DNA of 64,000 nt from Filosporella fistucella (Eukaryota; Ascomycota; Leotiomycetes; Helotiales): NCBI GenBank assembly GCA_030077755.1, contig JAQJZZ010000019.1, forward strand, positions 1,683,967 through 1,747,966, given 5' to 3'. The notes beneath the pieces were generated by a model. It had not been told where the DNA came from and did no database searches. It worked only from the letters and a program-made list of their open reading frames with translations. Within the stretch, counting starts at the first letter, position 1; each line of letters opens with the position of its first letter. Of this stretch, positions 11,260 through 21,933 are shown one piece after another. A program made the translations under genes and the position numbers.

Positions 11260-13293
11260 TGTAATTTTTTAATCTTAATTCAACACCAGAATTAGAGGAG
11301 TGGGAAAGACACTGATGAACCGGAAGCATAAGACTTCCAATCGAAGTTTTAAGGGAAATTTATAGTTTGTGCTATGGTTGTAAGTAGGAAATAGTGTCGA
11401 TGCGGCTTTCTACTAGTCCTGAAGAATAGGGAAGTGTGCCACAATCTGATTATTATTTCTTCGCGGATCTTTACTTCAAAGAACTGTCTCAGCCTTCACA
11501 AGGTCCAGTTCTCCAGTAAGCACAACTTTCCTATATTTCTTGCTTCTTTGCAATTTCATTCTTGGAGCATTCTTTTTTATATGGTCAAATCCTGGCCCCA
11601 AGTTTCTGTGTTGTCAGAACTTCTTCTGTAGTAGTTTCCAGCTTTCGGGGGCAGACCATAATATTAGTTGTAGGCCTGGCTCTCTCCCATAGCATCTTGG
11701 TGATACTAATTAGTATCGTTTTCAAGATTCATAGGGCAAGACCCGTGACACACCTTTATTGTGGAAATTAAAACGGTATTAACCGCAATCAACTACTCTC
11801 TAGGTTTAAATTTGGTGCCCTGAACACATGAATTAGCCGAAATGAATCAAAAAGTAAGATGCAAAATAATCGGAGGCCTACAATACGGCGCCACCATCGC
11901 CACATCCCGGTGCAAATCAATAAGGGGGTTCAATCTTATCAATCTCTCACGAGAAGTGCTCTCCACGACAGGCTCGCCATCATTCCTTTGCACGCGAAGG
12001 ACACAGTCACTTTCCCTCACAGCGTTCAAATTCGTTTTAAGTAGCACAGTCATTCCTTTTAGGAGTACATGGAAAACAGTGATCGGACCATTTTAAGCTT
12101 ATTTAAGGTTCTAATCTAAATTTGGCACAGATGATAAAGATGTATCGGTAGGTCACTGCTTGCTTCGCAATGGCCCCCGTACGCCACACGGAATATTGCT
12201 GGGTGTTGGCGCACACTATCATCGTGACTGGATTACCTAGTCATTCACGGAATCACCCATGTTTAAGAATTTACGTAGTGGACGCATCCTTTCTGGTATA
12301 TCCATTTTTTTTTTTGTGGGAGAGGAAGCCGAGTCAAAATTTCTGTTATGAAGAAATGTTGACCTTACATCAAGCGGTTCTCTTGACTTTTAGAGCAAAA
12401 TGTTCGAAACCAATAACTTGCATTTAATTCAATTATTTAATGTACCTTATTTTGTTATTCTAGTTTGGTTTTCTACCTCGAAGATCTCAAACAAGCAAAA
12501 AATTGCGATAGGGGGTCTTCCAATTATATTCTGCTATGGAATGAATAGGACGACGAGCTTCAATTACTATCTAACTAGTCGAAGAACAATTCTGAAGTCA
12601 GACCACTGCTCAAAATTTGCGATTGACGATGATATTCCTTCAACTAGCGATATATCGCTGCCGTCCGTGCATGTCAAGGTCTCCTCTACGCATCCACGCC
12701 TCTGACACGCGGGTATCTATTGCCTCTCCTTCGCAGTCCGAAGGCAGACTTCTCCTTTTCATCAACTCGTTTGCCGTATACAACCTCTCTCACATTCACT
12801 TGATTACCTTCGGGATAAGAACAACTTGCTCTCCCCAAGAATGGCGTTCTGCATTGTACCCTCAAAGGCTTCATCTTCATAATTTCTTCAGAATCTAGGT
12901 CGTGGAACATACTTTGTGGAGGCTGCGTGCCGGCATGCATAAAGACGACCGAGTTCAGTAACTCATTTTGATGCTTTTCTCGGACCCCAGGGGAGAATCA
13001 CTCTGCTGACATGCCCTTTTCCAATGGTGGGGAGAGAAGGTTCAGCCGCAATCCTACCATCTCTTTTCGCATATGGAGACAAACCTCTTCCACTTATTTT
13101 CTTCTGAGTTATGCACCTCGCTCGACACACTCATTGAGTATATGCGGTCTAGATAGTGAAGTGACACAGCCTCAGTGCGATGAAACGGAGAAATATGATG
13201 TTGTACTCAGCAGCTGCTTCTTTTCAGCTGTTCCCAATGTGATGTGTCTACATTATCTATTGAAATTATTTTCGCCGTGCATACAAAAGTATT
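11260..13293. other. Intergenic, no supported gene
   Basis: 2.0 kb. The part beside 11259 is presumably the promoter of the secreted Thr-rich protein. Short frames at 11842-12096 and 12617-12940 lack splice or start support. Base composition is moderately AT-rich without RIP-like extremes. I see no RNA gene. Confidence 0.35.
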
Positions 13294-13835
13294 TTGATCA
13301 AGAAGCTGAATTTGTCCATTCTGACTGCTTTGCTCATTGGTCGTGCCTTGTCATCCTCGTCTCCCCTTGTTGCTGTTCCATATGAAGGCTACAATTCAGC
13401 TCATTCGAAGGCTGCCATTCTCCACCGTGATGCCTTCTCATCGGAGAAATGTTTCACCCCCAAGACTTTGGAGAATTTAAGCCTCGTTACCAATTTGGGA
13501 AATCGAAAGCTTGCTCTCATCCCACTTGAAGTTTGATTTAGCACTTTCTTTCCAAAAGAAAGTCACAGTCACTTAAGGGCAAGGAACGATGCTGGGTCTT
13601 TGAAGCTCGCGGTAACTTTTATCAGCTGCTACACGTACGGATCTATGATAATGAACACAACAAAATCCATGGAGGTAGATGGCTCTGCAGTCATCCTAGC
13701 ATGGAGGGAGTCGTTACTGCCAGGAATATTTTCACAGCGGCTATGACTTCAAATACTACAAGTGCAAGTAGCAGTGACAGTACTATATACATCAAAGTGG
13801 GGAATGCGACAGCAGCGAAGGCGATGGGGGCTTAA
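13294..13835 (+). pseudogene. Small secreted protein gene with lost start codon (TTG), 2 exons
   Basis: Exons 13294-13530 and 13578-13835; a 47-nt intron (GTTTGA...TTAAG) joins the two open frames in phase (IPLE then GKERCWVFEARG), total about 164 residues. The first exon begins at TTG followed by IKKLNLSILTALLIGRALSS, a good signal peptide, yet no in-frame ATG occurs back to the preceding stop. Either ATG mutated to TTG, or an unseen 5' exon supplies the start. Three cysteines (KCFTP, RCWVF, WLCSH), a C-terminal Ser/Thr-rich tail ending TAAKAMGA. Likely a small secreted, effector-like protein; family unknown. Apart from the start the gene is open and well spliced, so the loss would be recent. 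Confidence 0.5.
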
Positions 13836-14662
13836 TCATATCTCTTAGTAGCTTTATATGAAAGACTTGAGTATGATTGATTGTTTTCGTACAATCATGT
13901 ATCAGTATTCAAGGAGGAAGTACTTCTGGTTTAGAACGAGTGCAACAGTAGTTTCTTTTATAGTTACTTGCTCGAACATAGTAGCGTGCCGACCGAGACC
14001 GAGAATGTGGATCTATCCTGATGGCTGAATCCTTCCGGTCGAGGATTGGCTGAGATGAAGCAAATTTCAGGTTGAAGTGAATAGACAGGACCTCATTGCT
14101 ATATTGGACGCTTGACAACCCCATTAGTTGATGAATGCAACGTACACAAGCTATGAAAATGGAATTTAAAAGCACAGAGTACCTTTACGCGTCGATACTT
14201 TGCAAGTGATCTACAGTATAACGTACCAGATATTGCACTCGAAATGTGCGAATGTTGCCGGTGCGGATCTTTGGGAATAGGCAACCGATGAAAAAGCGGC
14301 TTGCGCGGAAAAGAATGGCGGCTACGAGGCGATATTAGATATTATCTAGCATTACTCATGGTGCAAGTCGTTCTCCCGGATGTTGAGAAATTGCTTGGTT
14401 TCCTTGGTATCATCTTTAATGGGCTCAAGACAGCTATCATAGAATAGGGTATTTGGCAGAACCAGTTCACAAGTCACAATTCTCACTCGCGACTGCGGTA
14501 GTCATTTTCGTATGAGGAGAGTAAATGGAGATATACCAGTGTCTAGGTATGGATGATAGAGGTGAGATGAAACCAGTAATTTGCCGCGAGTCCTTCAAAC
14601 CAGTTTATTTTCGAGGGGCTGGTTTTCGACCGTAACACGGCTACCTCCTGATCCCCAATGTA
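13836..14662. other. Intergenic, nothing recognised
   Basis: 830 bp between a plus-strand and a minus-strand 3' end. Only short frames. Presumably two terminators. Confidence 0.35.
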
Positions 14663-16438
14663 TCAATCTTCCCTAGCATCAATCTTCTCCATCTTCACTG
14701 CAGCTACTTTCGTCTCAACCCCATACTCAGCATCTCCTTTCTTTTCAAGTTCAACCGAGTCCGAATATGAATTAATGACGTCTCTCCCAGCAGTTAAAGC
14801 CACTTCTCCTTCAAACTCCAAGGCTATTTCTTCCAGAGTAAGACCATTCGTCTCAACCCACAGGAAATAGATAATGGCGAAGAATATGATATTATACGAG
14901 GCGTTAATCATGTAAAATTTCCAACCAAGATCAGCCATGGCGTAGGATAGAGCAAATGAGGCCAACAGTCTGTCAGGATCATTAGTGAGGAATCTTGTTA
15001 CTTTCGAGGCTAGCAATGAAAGGCTGAAACTTACCCGAATCCACTATCAAGTAGACGGAAGATGGCAATTCCAGTCATACGAAGTTTGTATTGTGATATC
15101 TCGCTTGGGTAGACACTGGTGAGAGGTGTGATGGAGAAGGCATAGAATCCTTGAAAGAAAAAAATGAAGGCGATTGTCCCGTAGATTCCCGATTTATTTG
15201 TACTCGTTCCGAATACTGCAGCAAGTTAGGCTATAGACAAGAAAGTTGATATCTGGATATTTCTGACCTTTTATCATCCCGCCAACGATATAGAGACAGG
15301 TAATCATACCAGCAATGCAGACAAGTGCTTGTTTACGACGTCCAATGTAATCAAGCGAATAGCTTCCTACAAGGGCGACTGCGAAAGACCAGCAACTTAG
15401 AATAACATTGATTTGTGTCTGAGTCTTGGTCGCTGTGATACCTGCCTGATCAAGTATCTTCCCTAAATAATATCTGAAACTGTCAGTTTCACATTGAAAA
15501 TGAAGAGGGTTGTCTTACGAGACTACGAAGTTTCCAAAAGAATTGATCATCACGCCAAATGTGCATAGAATTGCAAGACGTCTTCGGTTGGGTACAGTCG
15601 ATACGATTTCTACCCATGGATTCTGTTTGAAGAGGGTCTTTTCTGCTGTCAAAGCGTTCTGAATTTCAGCAAAGGTTTCCCTTGCCGTCACCGAATCCGG
15701 ATCTGAGTTGCCTTGAGTTACAATCAATACCTCCAGTGCATGTTCAGCCTGGTCATTGGCCACAAGCCATCGGGGCGACTCTGGAATGAATGGTAATAAG
15801 CAGAGTGCCATGAGGCTGGGAACCAACTGAAGAAGAGATGGTAACCTCCAAGACCAGGTCGATTGGATATTCTGACTGCCATAGTTGATGATAGCCGATG
15901 CCAAACTACCAACGTAGAAGCAAGAGAAGAAGAAACCCAAAATTCGACCTCGAGTGACGGCAGGCATAAGTTCTGAAATAAGAGCAGGTGCCGCGCCACT
16001 GGAGAAGGTAGCACCTAATCCAACGATGACTCGCGCTACAACAAACATGGCAATATTTTGGGCAGCAGCTTGAAGTATAATGCCAATGATGCAGACGATT
16101 GCAGAGGCAACAATGGCATTTTTGCGGCCGAATTTATCAGGTAGGAACTGTAACATTGGGGTGGCAAGTATGGCACCCATCCAAGATGCGGCATTGTTGA
16201 GACCAGTAGTTGCCACAGTTAAATGGAAATATTCTGTATACGAAGGTAGGATTTGGAGACCATTCATCACTGACGAATCATAGCCCAAAGTCTATTTTCA
16301 ATCAGTCACGTAGGTTATGACATACATCATTGAACTTACTGCAGAATTCACAACCGCCACCGCAATCACAATAGTAGTTAGAAGCTTCGTGCTACTTGGA
16401 ACGAGTTTGGAGACATATCGTCTCTGGAAAGTGGACAT
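14663..16438 (-). CDS. MFS sugar-type transporter (521 aa, 5 exons)
   Basis: Exons on minus: 16438-16340, 16291-15519, 15473-15268, 15215-15035, 14969-14663. All four introns have GT...AG ends (GTAAGT, GTAAGA, GTCAGA, GTAAGT donors) and keep frame, giving 521 aa, the usual size for the sugar-porter branch of the major facilitator superfamily. Diagnostic motifs: GYDSSVMNGL in helix 1, DKFGRKN between helices 2 and 3, FIPESPRWLV before the central loop, DYIGRRK in the second half, PLTSVYPSEI in helix 10, and WVETNGLTLEEI near the C-terminus, which replaces the common PETKG. Twelve hydrophobic segments are apparent. It sits in the plasma membrane by family. The substrate cannot be told from sequence. 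It is divergent from the DUF1479 gene, with about 560 bp between starts. Confidence 0.9.
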
Positions 16439-16995
16439 GACTGCCACAAACTGTCGTATTCAGGTGATGGAAAGGAATGAGAAGAATATTTGCTGAAAAG
16501 GCAGACTTCTGATCCGGTCCATTGATTCTGATTTATAGATTGCACTGTCGCGATAACAGACTGTTACCGACAAGATGAATCAGCTCCACAACCTTTCCCA
16601 AGCTCTTTATCTTTCCCAAGCAAATATGGGTATAGCCAAGTCATTCTGGGGTTAGATCGGTAAGCTTATCTAGTCAGCTGCCAATTCATTCGAAGATTTT
16701 GCCGAGGTTTCTAGTCTATGTGTAATTAGAATGATTGTATGGCGAGTTCAGAAGTGGGAGATTCTTGGCGTACAATCTAAAACTCTAAAACTCGCCCGAG
16801 TCTCGCCCGCAGATATCTGGGTCCCAGTCAGCCCCTTCAAAAACTCATCTTACAGTGGGGTGCAGATGCTACATGATTCACGTATTCTTATCTTAAAAAT
16901 CCCCGTGTCTCAAAAGATTCCGTTCGATATTTCATACTCTGCGTCCATTTTTACGTTTGCCGCCTGAAGTCTAATCAATACTACACTCAATACTC
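16439..16995. promoter_or_regulatory. Shared divergent promoter region, MFS transporter / DUF1479 gene
   Basis: 557 bp between two outward-facing start codons. A shared promoter would allow co-regulation of transporter and enzyme. I see no defined binding site; a search for palindromic Zn2Cys6 sites (CGG-N-CCG) by eye gave nothing clear. Confidence 0.4.
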
Positions 16996-18349
16996 ATGCC
17001 TGGGAAACTACAAAAATGGCCTGCTTGGCCAGAGTTTCTGCAAGGAAAAGATGCACAATTATCAGATCCGGATTATATTGTTTGCAAGAAAGCGATAATT
17101 GCCGAGTATGGTGAGGAAGCTCTACGAGCCAGTTGGATACAGGTGTGCAAAGATCTCGAATCTGTTACGTCTGAGATATCTAGAAAGAAGAGCGACATGA
17201 TACCGAGTTTCAATATTCAAGGAATTATCGAAAATGGTTTCAGCTCTGAGGAGGAGGCTGAATTGAAAAGAGTTGGCTGCTTTGTCGTACGGGATGTTAT
17301 CCCTGAGAGTGAAGCTCGCAATCACTATCAGCAACTCCGTCAATATGTCAATCAAAATCGTTCACAAATCAATGGATGGCCTAAAGAAAGTCCATCTATG
17401 CTACTGCTCTACAGCTCACCTACCCAAATTGCTATCCGTACTCATCCAAATCATCTACGGCTTCAACGTAAGCTCAATGAGCTGTGGCACGATGAATCTG
17501 GAGATACTTCCTCTGAGCCCCTGCTTTATTCAGATGGAGTACGTGATAGACCTCCAAAACAACCTTTCCTGGGTCTTGGGCCACATATCGATGCTGGAAG
17601 TCTATGCCGCTGGGCTGACCCCACCTACCGAAAAGCGTATGAGAAGATATTCTCTGGATCTCCTCAATTACACGATTCCTTCGACTTGAGAATTCGAAAA
17701 TCTGCAGATCAATATCTTTTCCCTGGCACCGCACACTCCACTGTTTTCCGTTCATTTCAGGGTTGGACAGCCTTGACAAGGGCTTCAGCAAATGAAGGTG
17801 CAATCATGCTGTACCCCAATGTCTCGACTGCTATTGCATATGTTCTTCTCCGACCATTTTTCACTCCTCCAGTTGCTGGTGACGTTATGGATGCAACAAG
17901 CTGGACTTTTGATGCCGAAAGTGCATTTTTTCCTGGGACTTTTAAGCCACAAAGCCAATATCTGAGTCGTACTTCACACCCTCATCTACACCTTGAGAGT
18001 TGTCTTGTGCATATTCCAGATCTGAAGCCCGGAGATACAGTTTGGTGGCATACTGATGTAAGTACATGTCACCTTTCGAAACGCCTGAACTAAACTATAC
18101 CAGACTTGCCATGCTGTTGATGCAGAACATAATGGGACTGAAAACGCCGCCGTTGTTTACATAGCCGCATGCCCGACAACAACTCCAAATAAGCTGTACG
18201 TGAAGAGTCAACTGGATGCATTTCTAGCTGGTCGTCCACCTCCGGACTACGCCAGTAACACGGATCTAGATGAGACAACTTTGCAAGGGTACACTGGACA
18301 TCAATCATTGTCAGAGGAAGGGAAGCAAGCTCTTGGATATTATCTATAG
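16996..18349 (+). CDS. DUF1479 family protein, putative Fe(II)/2-oxoglutarate oxygenase fold (435 aa, 2 exons)
   Basis: Exons 16996-18057 and 18104-18349, intron GTAAGT...CCAG (46 nt), in phase. The product starts MPGKLQKWPAWPEFLQGK and matches fungal DUF1479 proteins across the whole length. A candidate metal site is H197-x-D199 in GLGPHIDAGSLCRW, with a distal His near 357 just after the splice point (WWHTD then TCHAVD). Family knowledge: DUF1479 members, including bacterial YbiU, adopt a double-stranded beta-helix fold like 2-oxoglutarate oxygenases; substrates are generally unknown. No signal peptide, so cytosolic. The gene is divergent from the MFS transporter and followed by guanine deaminase on the same strand, suggesting a small catabolic group. 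Activity is inferred only. Confidence 0.88.
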
Positions 18350-19184
18350 AATGATAGTGTGACGAGAGGTCATCGTTTGATTCTTGATATGTGGCAAAAT
18401 AAATTTGAATTGTACACTGCAGAACTTGAAATATCATATGTACAATGCAGATCTAATACCTGATGTTTTCTCTCTTTCATTAGTGAGTGATCTGCGATAG
18501 ATTGAACTTGCTTTCCTGAGTATCTTAATTTACCACAAATTATGATTCTTCCATGCATCACGATTTCTTACGTTTGATGTGCCAACACCGCTTGCTCCGT
18601 TGAAAATTTTCCATGGAGATTGGACACATGATAGGTGATTGGTAGAAAATGAACAAATGACGCATCGGTGAGAAAGTTGCAGTGCAGATGATACATGTGA
18701 TGTAGCTCGGCCGCAATGAGATTACGAAGCCACAAACAATTGCATGTGAGCGGCCATTCCATGGAAAATGATTCTAACAAAATTTTTGCTCAGCGAGAAC
18801 CAGCCAGTCAATATTGGACCAGCTCTACTGGAGATTGACTGGTACGTGGAGTATAACCTAAAACAAGGTTTAATGAAAGCAGGGTTGATGTACATGCGAT
18901 AAGAAATTATGCTCCGCCGAGGGACTACACCCAAACCAGAAGTTATACACACTCGTGTTTCGTACCCAGCCTTGGTTTGAATAACCTCAAGAATGGGGGT
19001 TTGGACGATGAGCTACCTAGGTAGGGCCTAGGGACTTGTACAACAATCGGCTTTGACATTGCAATGGATGCGGTCTTAGCCGAGTGTCCAAGAGTCGGAT
19101 CACGCCGATCCCAGGGTCTACAAGAACAAGACATCAGCGTCTGTGGTCCGACTGCATTCAACATTACCTTACGTGTCCCTCAGT
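18350..19184. other. Intergenic between DUF1479 gene and guanine deaminase
   Basis: 835 bp without a supported gene. It contains the 3' region of the DUF1479 gene and the guanine deaminase promoter. A short CTACCTAGGTAGG palindrome at about 19014-19026 is the only structured sequence noticed. Confidence 0.35.
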
Positions 19185-20540
19185 ATGACTACCCAACTCG
19201 TCATCTACGGATCTGTCATCCATTCGCTCTCCCCCACAGAGATAGAGATTCTTGACCACGCGCTTGTCCTCGTGCAGGCCGGCAGAATCTTCTCAATTCA
19301 AAAAAATATATCAAATGCTGAACTCGAACGCAGCCTGTCCGATCTGAAACTCAACAGCAATGCTACAATCAAACGTCTCCTAAGAGGAGAATTCCTCATA
19401 CCTGGCTTCATTGACACGCATAATCACGCACCACAATGGGCTATGCGTGGACTTGGACGAGGTCTTCATATTCTAGAATGGCTTGACCAAGTCACATTTC
19501 CCAATGAAGCGAAATTCAAGGATCCAGAATATGCACGAAGGATTTATTCGGATTGCGTCGAAGGATTTATTCAGCAAGGAATCACCACGGTGTCGTATTA
19601 TGGGTCGCTTCATGGGGAAGCAACGAAAATACTGGCTGAGATCTGCTTGGAGAAGGGACAGCGTGCTTTTGTTGGAAAATGTAATATGGATCGGAATGCA
19701 CCAGATTACTACAAAGATCTCGATACCGAGGAATCACTTCGTGTCACTGAAGATTTTATTGCTCATATTCGTTCTATCGACCCAAATTCAGATCTCGTCA
19801 CGCCTATTTTGACACCTCGATTCGCCATTTGCTGCAACAATGATCTTTTGGCGGGGTTGGGAGACATAGCAAGGAGGAACCCCGATCTTCCAATTCAGAC
19901 ACATTTCAATGAAGCCGAACAGGAAATCAAGTCCACACTTAGCCTGTTCCCAGAGTTTACCAACGAAGCAGATCTGTACCAACATTTTGGGTTACTTTCA
20001 AGGAGATCCATTCTCGCTCATTGTACTCACATGACCGATTATGAGATGACAAAGTTGCAAGAGTTGGGTTGTGGTGTATCACATTGTCCTATCGCAAATA
20101 CAACAGTGGGTGGAGGCTTCATGGCTGCTCCAATCAGAGAGTTCTTACGGAGAGGTATCAAGGTCGGACTTGGAACAGATAGTGGTGGTGGATTTTCGTC
20201 CAGTATTTTAGATGCAATGCGACAAGCCTTCATCGTCTCGAACGCAAAAGAGCTGATGACGGGAGGTAAAGATCCATCTTTATCTCTGGAGGAGTGCTTC
20301 TACGTGGCTACGCTTGGAGGAGCGAAGGTTTGCTGTCTTGATGACCAGATTGGAAACTTTCAGGTTGGCAAGCAATTTGATGCTTTAGTAATTAGTACCA
20401 TCAGACAGACACACAAGACAGTCAACACGATGTTAGAGGAAGAGGACTCAACGAGGATGATGTTCGAGAAGTTTTTGATGAGTGGGGACGACAGAAATGT
20501 TAAGGAGGTATATGCCCAAGGTCGATTGATAAAAGTATGA
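19185..20540 (+). CDS. GUD1: Guanine deaminase (451 aa, single exon)
   Basis: Catalyses guanine + H2O to xanthine + NH3 in purine salvage/catabolism; amidohydrolase superfamily, cytosolic, one zinc. Seen: PGFIDTHNHAPQ with metal ligands His79 and His81 (numbered from the ATG at 19185), the HAPQW motif typical of guanine deaminases, QTHFNEAEQE and LAHCTHM carrying further metal/catalytic His, and GLGTDSGGGFSSSILDAMRQ with the metal-binding Asp. The frame is open 14 codons upstream to an ATG at 19143; I chose 19185 because MTTQLVIYGSVIHS is where the usual N-terminal strand of the composite domain begins. Length is normal. Its stop lies 15 bp from the convergent stop of the next minus-strand frame. 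It may work with the neighbouring transporter and oxygenase-like protein. Confidence 0.92.
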   Translation: MTTQLVIYGSVIHSLSPTEIEILDHALVLVQAGRIFSIQKNISNAELERSLSDLKLNSNATIKRLLRGEFLIPGFIDTHNHAPQWAMRGLGRGLHILEWLDQVTFPNEAKFKDPEYARRIYSDCVEGFIQQGITTVSYYGSLHGEATKILAEICLEKGQRAFVGKCNMDRNAPDYYKDLDTEESLRVTEDFIAHIRSIDPNSDLVTPILTPRFAICCNNDLLAGLGDIARRNPDLPIQTHFNEAEQEIKSTLSLFPEFTNEADLYQHFGLLSRRSILAHCTHMTDYEMTKLQELGCGVSHCPIANTTVGGGFMAAPIREFLRRGIKVGLGTDSGGGFSSSILDAMRQAFIVSNAKELMTGGKDPSLSLEECFYVATLGGAKVCCLDDQIGNFQVGKQFDALVISTIRQTHKTVNTMLEEEDSTRMMFEKFLMSGDDRNVKEVYAQGRLIKV

Positions 20541-20554
20541 AATCCTGTTGTTGG

Positions 20555-21400
20555 TTAAGCTGGAACATTATCTTCGCAATCCTGACTATTTTCAGTTCCT
20601 GTATCCTCGTCATTTTCTTCATCTGGCTCAAGTATCTTTTCGTCATCATGGCTTCCTGAATCTTCGCTATTCTCCTCAGGATCAAGTGCGCGGTCATTAT
20701 CACTTTCAACTTCTTCAACCCCGTTTCGTTTCTTCACTATTATGCCAAGCTCTCTCATCTTTTTCTCTTCTTCAGCTCTTTTCCCAGAATCCTCACGCAG
20801 CACTTCAATCATTCTGGGTGCCCAATATTTTTCCATGAAGGTCGTAAGTGGAAGTTCGACCTCCATGTACTTGATTTCGATTTCAGTCGCAAGCTCTTCA
20901 AGCTCCTGAATCATAAATCCCTCTTCCTCTCGTACTTGGTGGACTTCTTCACTGGATAATGGAGGTCTGGAAGATTTCCAAAAGTCAATGGGATCCTGAT
21001 GGGCAAGTAGGCGTCAACTCGAGCCATTCGAAGGCCTGGACTCGAAAACCCTCAATTGGGGTCCACGGTGCTTCTTGTATGGCGTGTTCAATGATTTTGA
21101 TGATTTTAATGATTTTAATTATTTTAATGCATATCGGAATTCTAACCTTGTCCCACTGGTATTCTCCCGACTGAAGTACTATTGGTTTATACCAAAATCG
21201 TGCTTTCTTCAAGGCCGAAGTGATAACGCGACATCATGTAGTTGAACAGCCACATTTGCAGTCATCGGCAGTGGCATCTTTGAGAATGAACTAGCTATTG
21301 TAGAATGCTTTATACTTAGACATCTGACCTCGAAGTCCCAGGTTCGTGGAGTTCTCATTCTGTGTCCTACAACTGCTCCGAGCGCATGTATCGCCATTCC
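20555..21400 (-). pseudogene. Probable decayed gene, acidic charged C-terminus, with 9-bp repeat expansion
   Basis: Minus-strand frames form one protein only with breaks. 21397-21209 (MAIHALGAVVGHRMRTPRTW) is followed by 21212-20985, encoding FWYKPIVLQSGEYQWDKVRI and then EAPWTPIEGFRVQAFEWLEL, and, after a frame change near 21000 with no adequate intron, DPIDFWKSSRPPLSSEEVHQ leading into the long frame 20914-20555 (FMIQELEELATEIEIKYMEV, then an acidic tail). A 9-bp repeat at 21092-21129 adds four Lys-Ile-Ile units in the middle. The layout resembles lineage-specific fungal genes of unknown role with a W-x-RPPLS motif. Frameshift plus repeat insertion suggest a pseudogene, but a mis-read intron cannot be excluded. 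Confidence 0.4.
21092..21129. repeat. Short tandem repeat, 9-bp unit (ATTTTAATG-like)
   Basis: Four near-identical units of gattttgat/gattttaat type lie in tandem, read on the minus strand as Lys-Ile-Ile repeats. It is inside the decayed gene and does not shift frame because the unit is a multiple of three. Confidence 0.7.
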
Positions 21401-21527
21401 GCCGCCTTCATAGTGTCGGGGATATACGTCAACTCCCTTGTCTTTATGCTACTATAGGATATTCAATAGCGCCCAATCTTCAATGAGGCCAGAGATCTGA
21501 TTCCAAAATGGCGTTAGCAGTTGAGAA

Positions 21528-21541
21528 TTAGGGTTAGGGGG
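21528..21541 (+). repeat. Interstitial telomere-like sequence (two TTAGGG units)
   Basis: TTAGGGTTAGGGGG occurs at the left edge of an AT-rich island (21540-21933), about 42 kb from the real telomere and in the same orientation. Two units could be chance, but the coincidence with an abrupt composition change is notable. Confidence 0.55.
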
Positions 21542-21933
21542 TTTAGTTCTTTTATTGCTCGGGTTATCTATAAAAATATCTAAAAATAAATATCCAAACT
21601 ATAACGATACAAGTACCGAACTGCGGGATAGTATATAAGAGTATAACACGGAGGCAATTCGGATATTGTTAGGTTTGCTATAAGGAAATAAGAAAGATGA
21701 AGACCAAAATAAGGGACTAGACCCTCTTATATATAGAAATTAGCTCGGAACCCGTTTGTAGCTAAATTAGGTTAACTTTAAACTTGTTAATTTATATTAA
21801 TATTATATAGTATTTTATATTATTATTATATTAATTTCTTCTTTTAAATTATAATAATGTTTTATAAAATTAAGTTTAGAAGCCATAAATCTAAATAAAA
21901 AATAATTTTAAAAAATCGATATCGCTATTTTGT
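21542..21933. other. AT-rich island, RIP-like
   Basis: About 390 bp of strongly AT-rich sequence (runs such as taatattatatagtattttatattattattata) between two normal-composition genes. It has the look of an old RIP-decayed repeat remnant; a TATA-like and LTR-like stretch (cctcttatatatagaaa) occurs at about 21722-21738. No coding frame. The stop of the next gene is at its right edge. Confidence 0.45.

Noticed and set aside
14969..15035. Frameshift in the MFS transporter at the last intron
   Set aside because: A first reading missed one G; with the real GGG before GTAAG donor the frame is kept (GGA CTG TTG).
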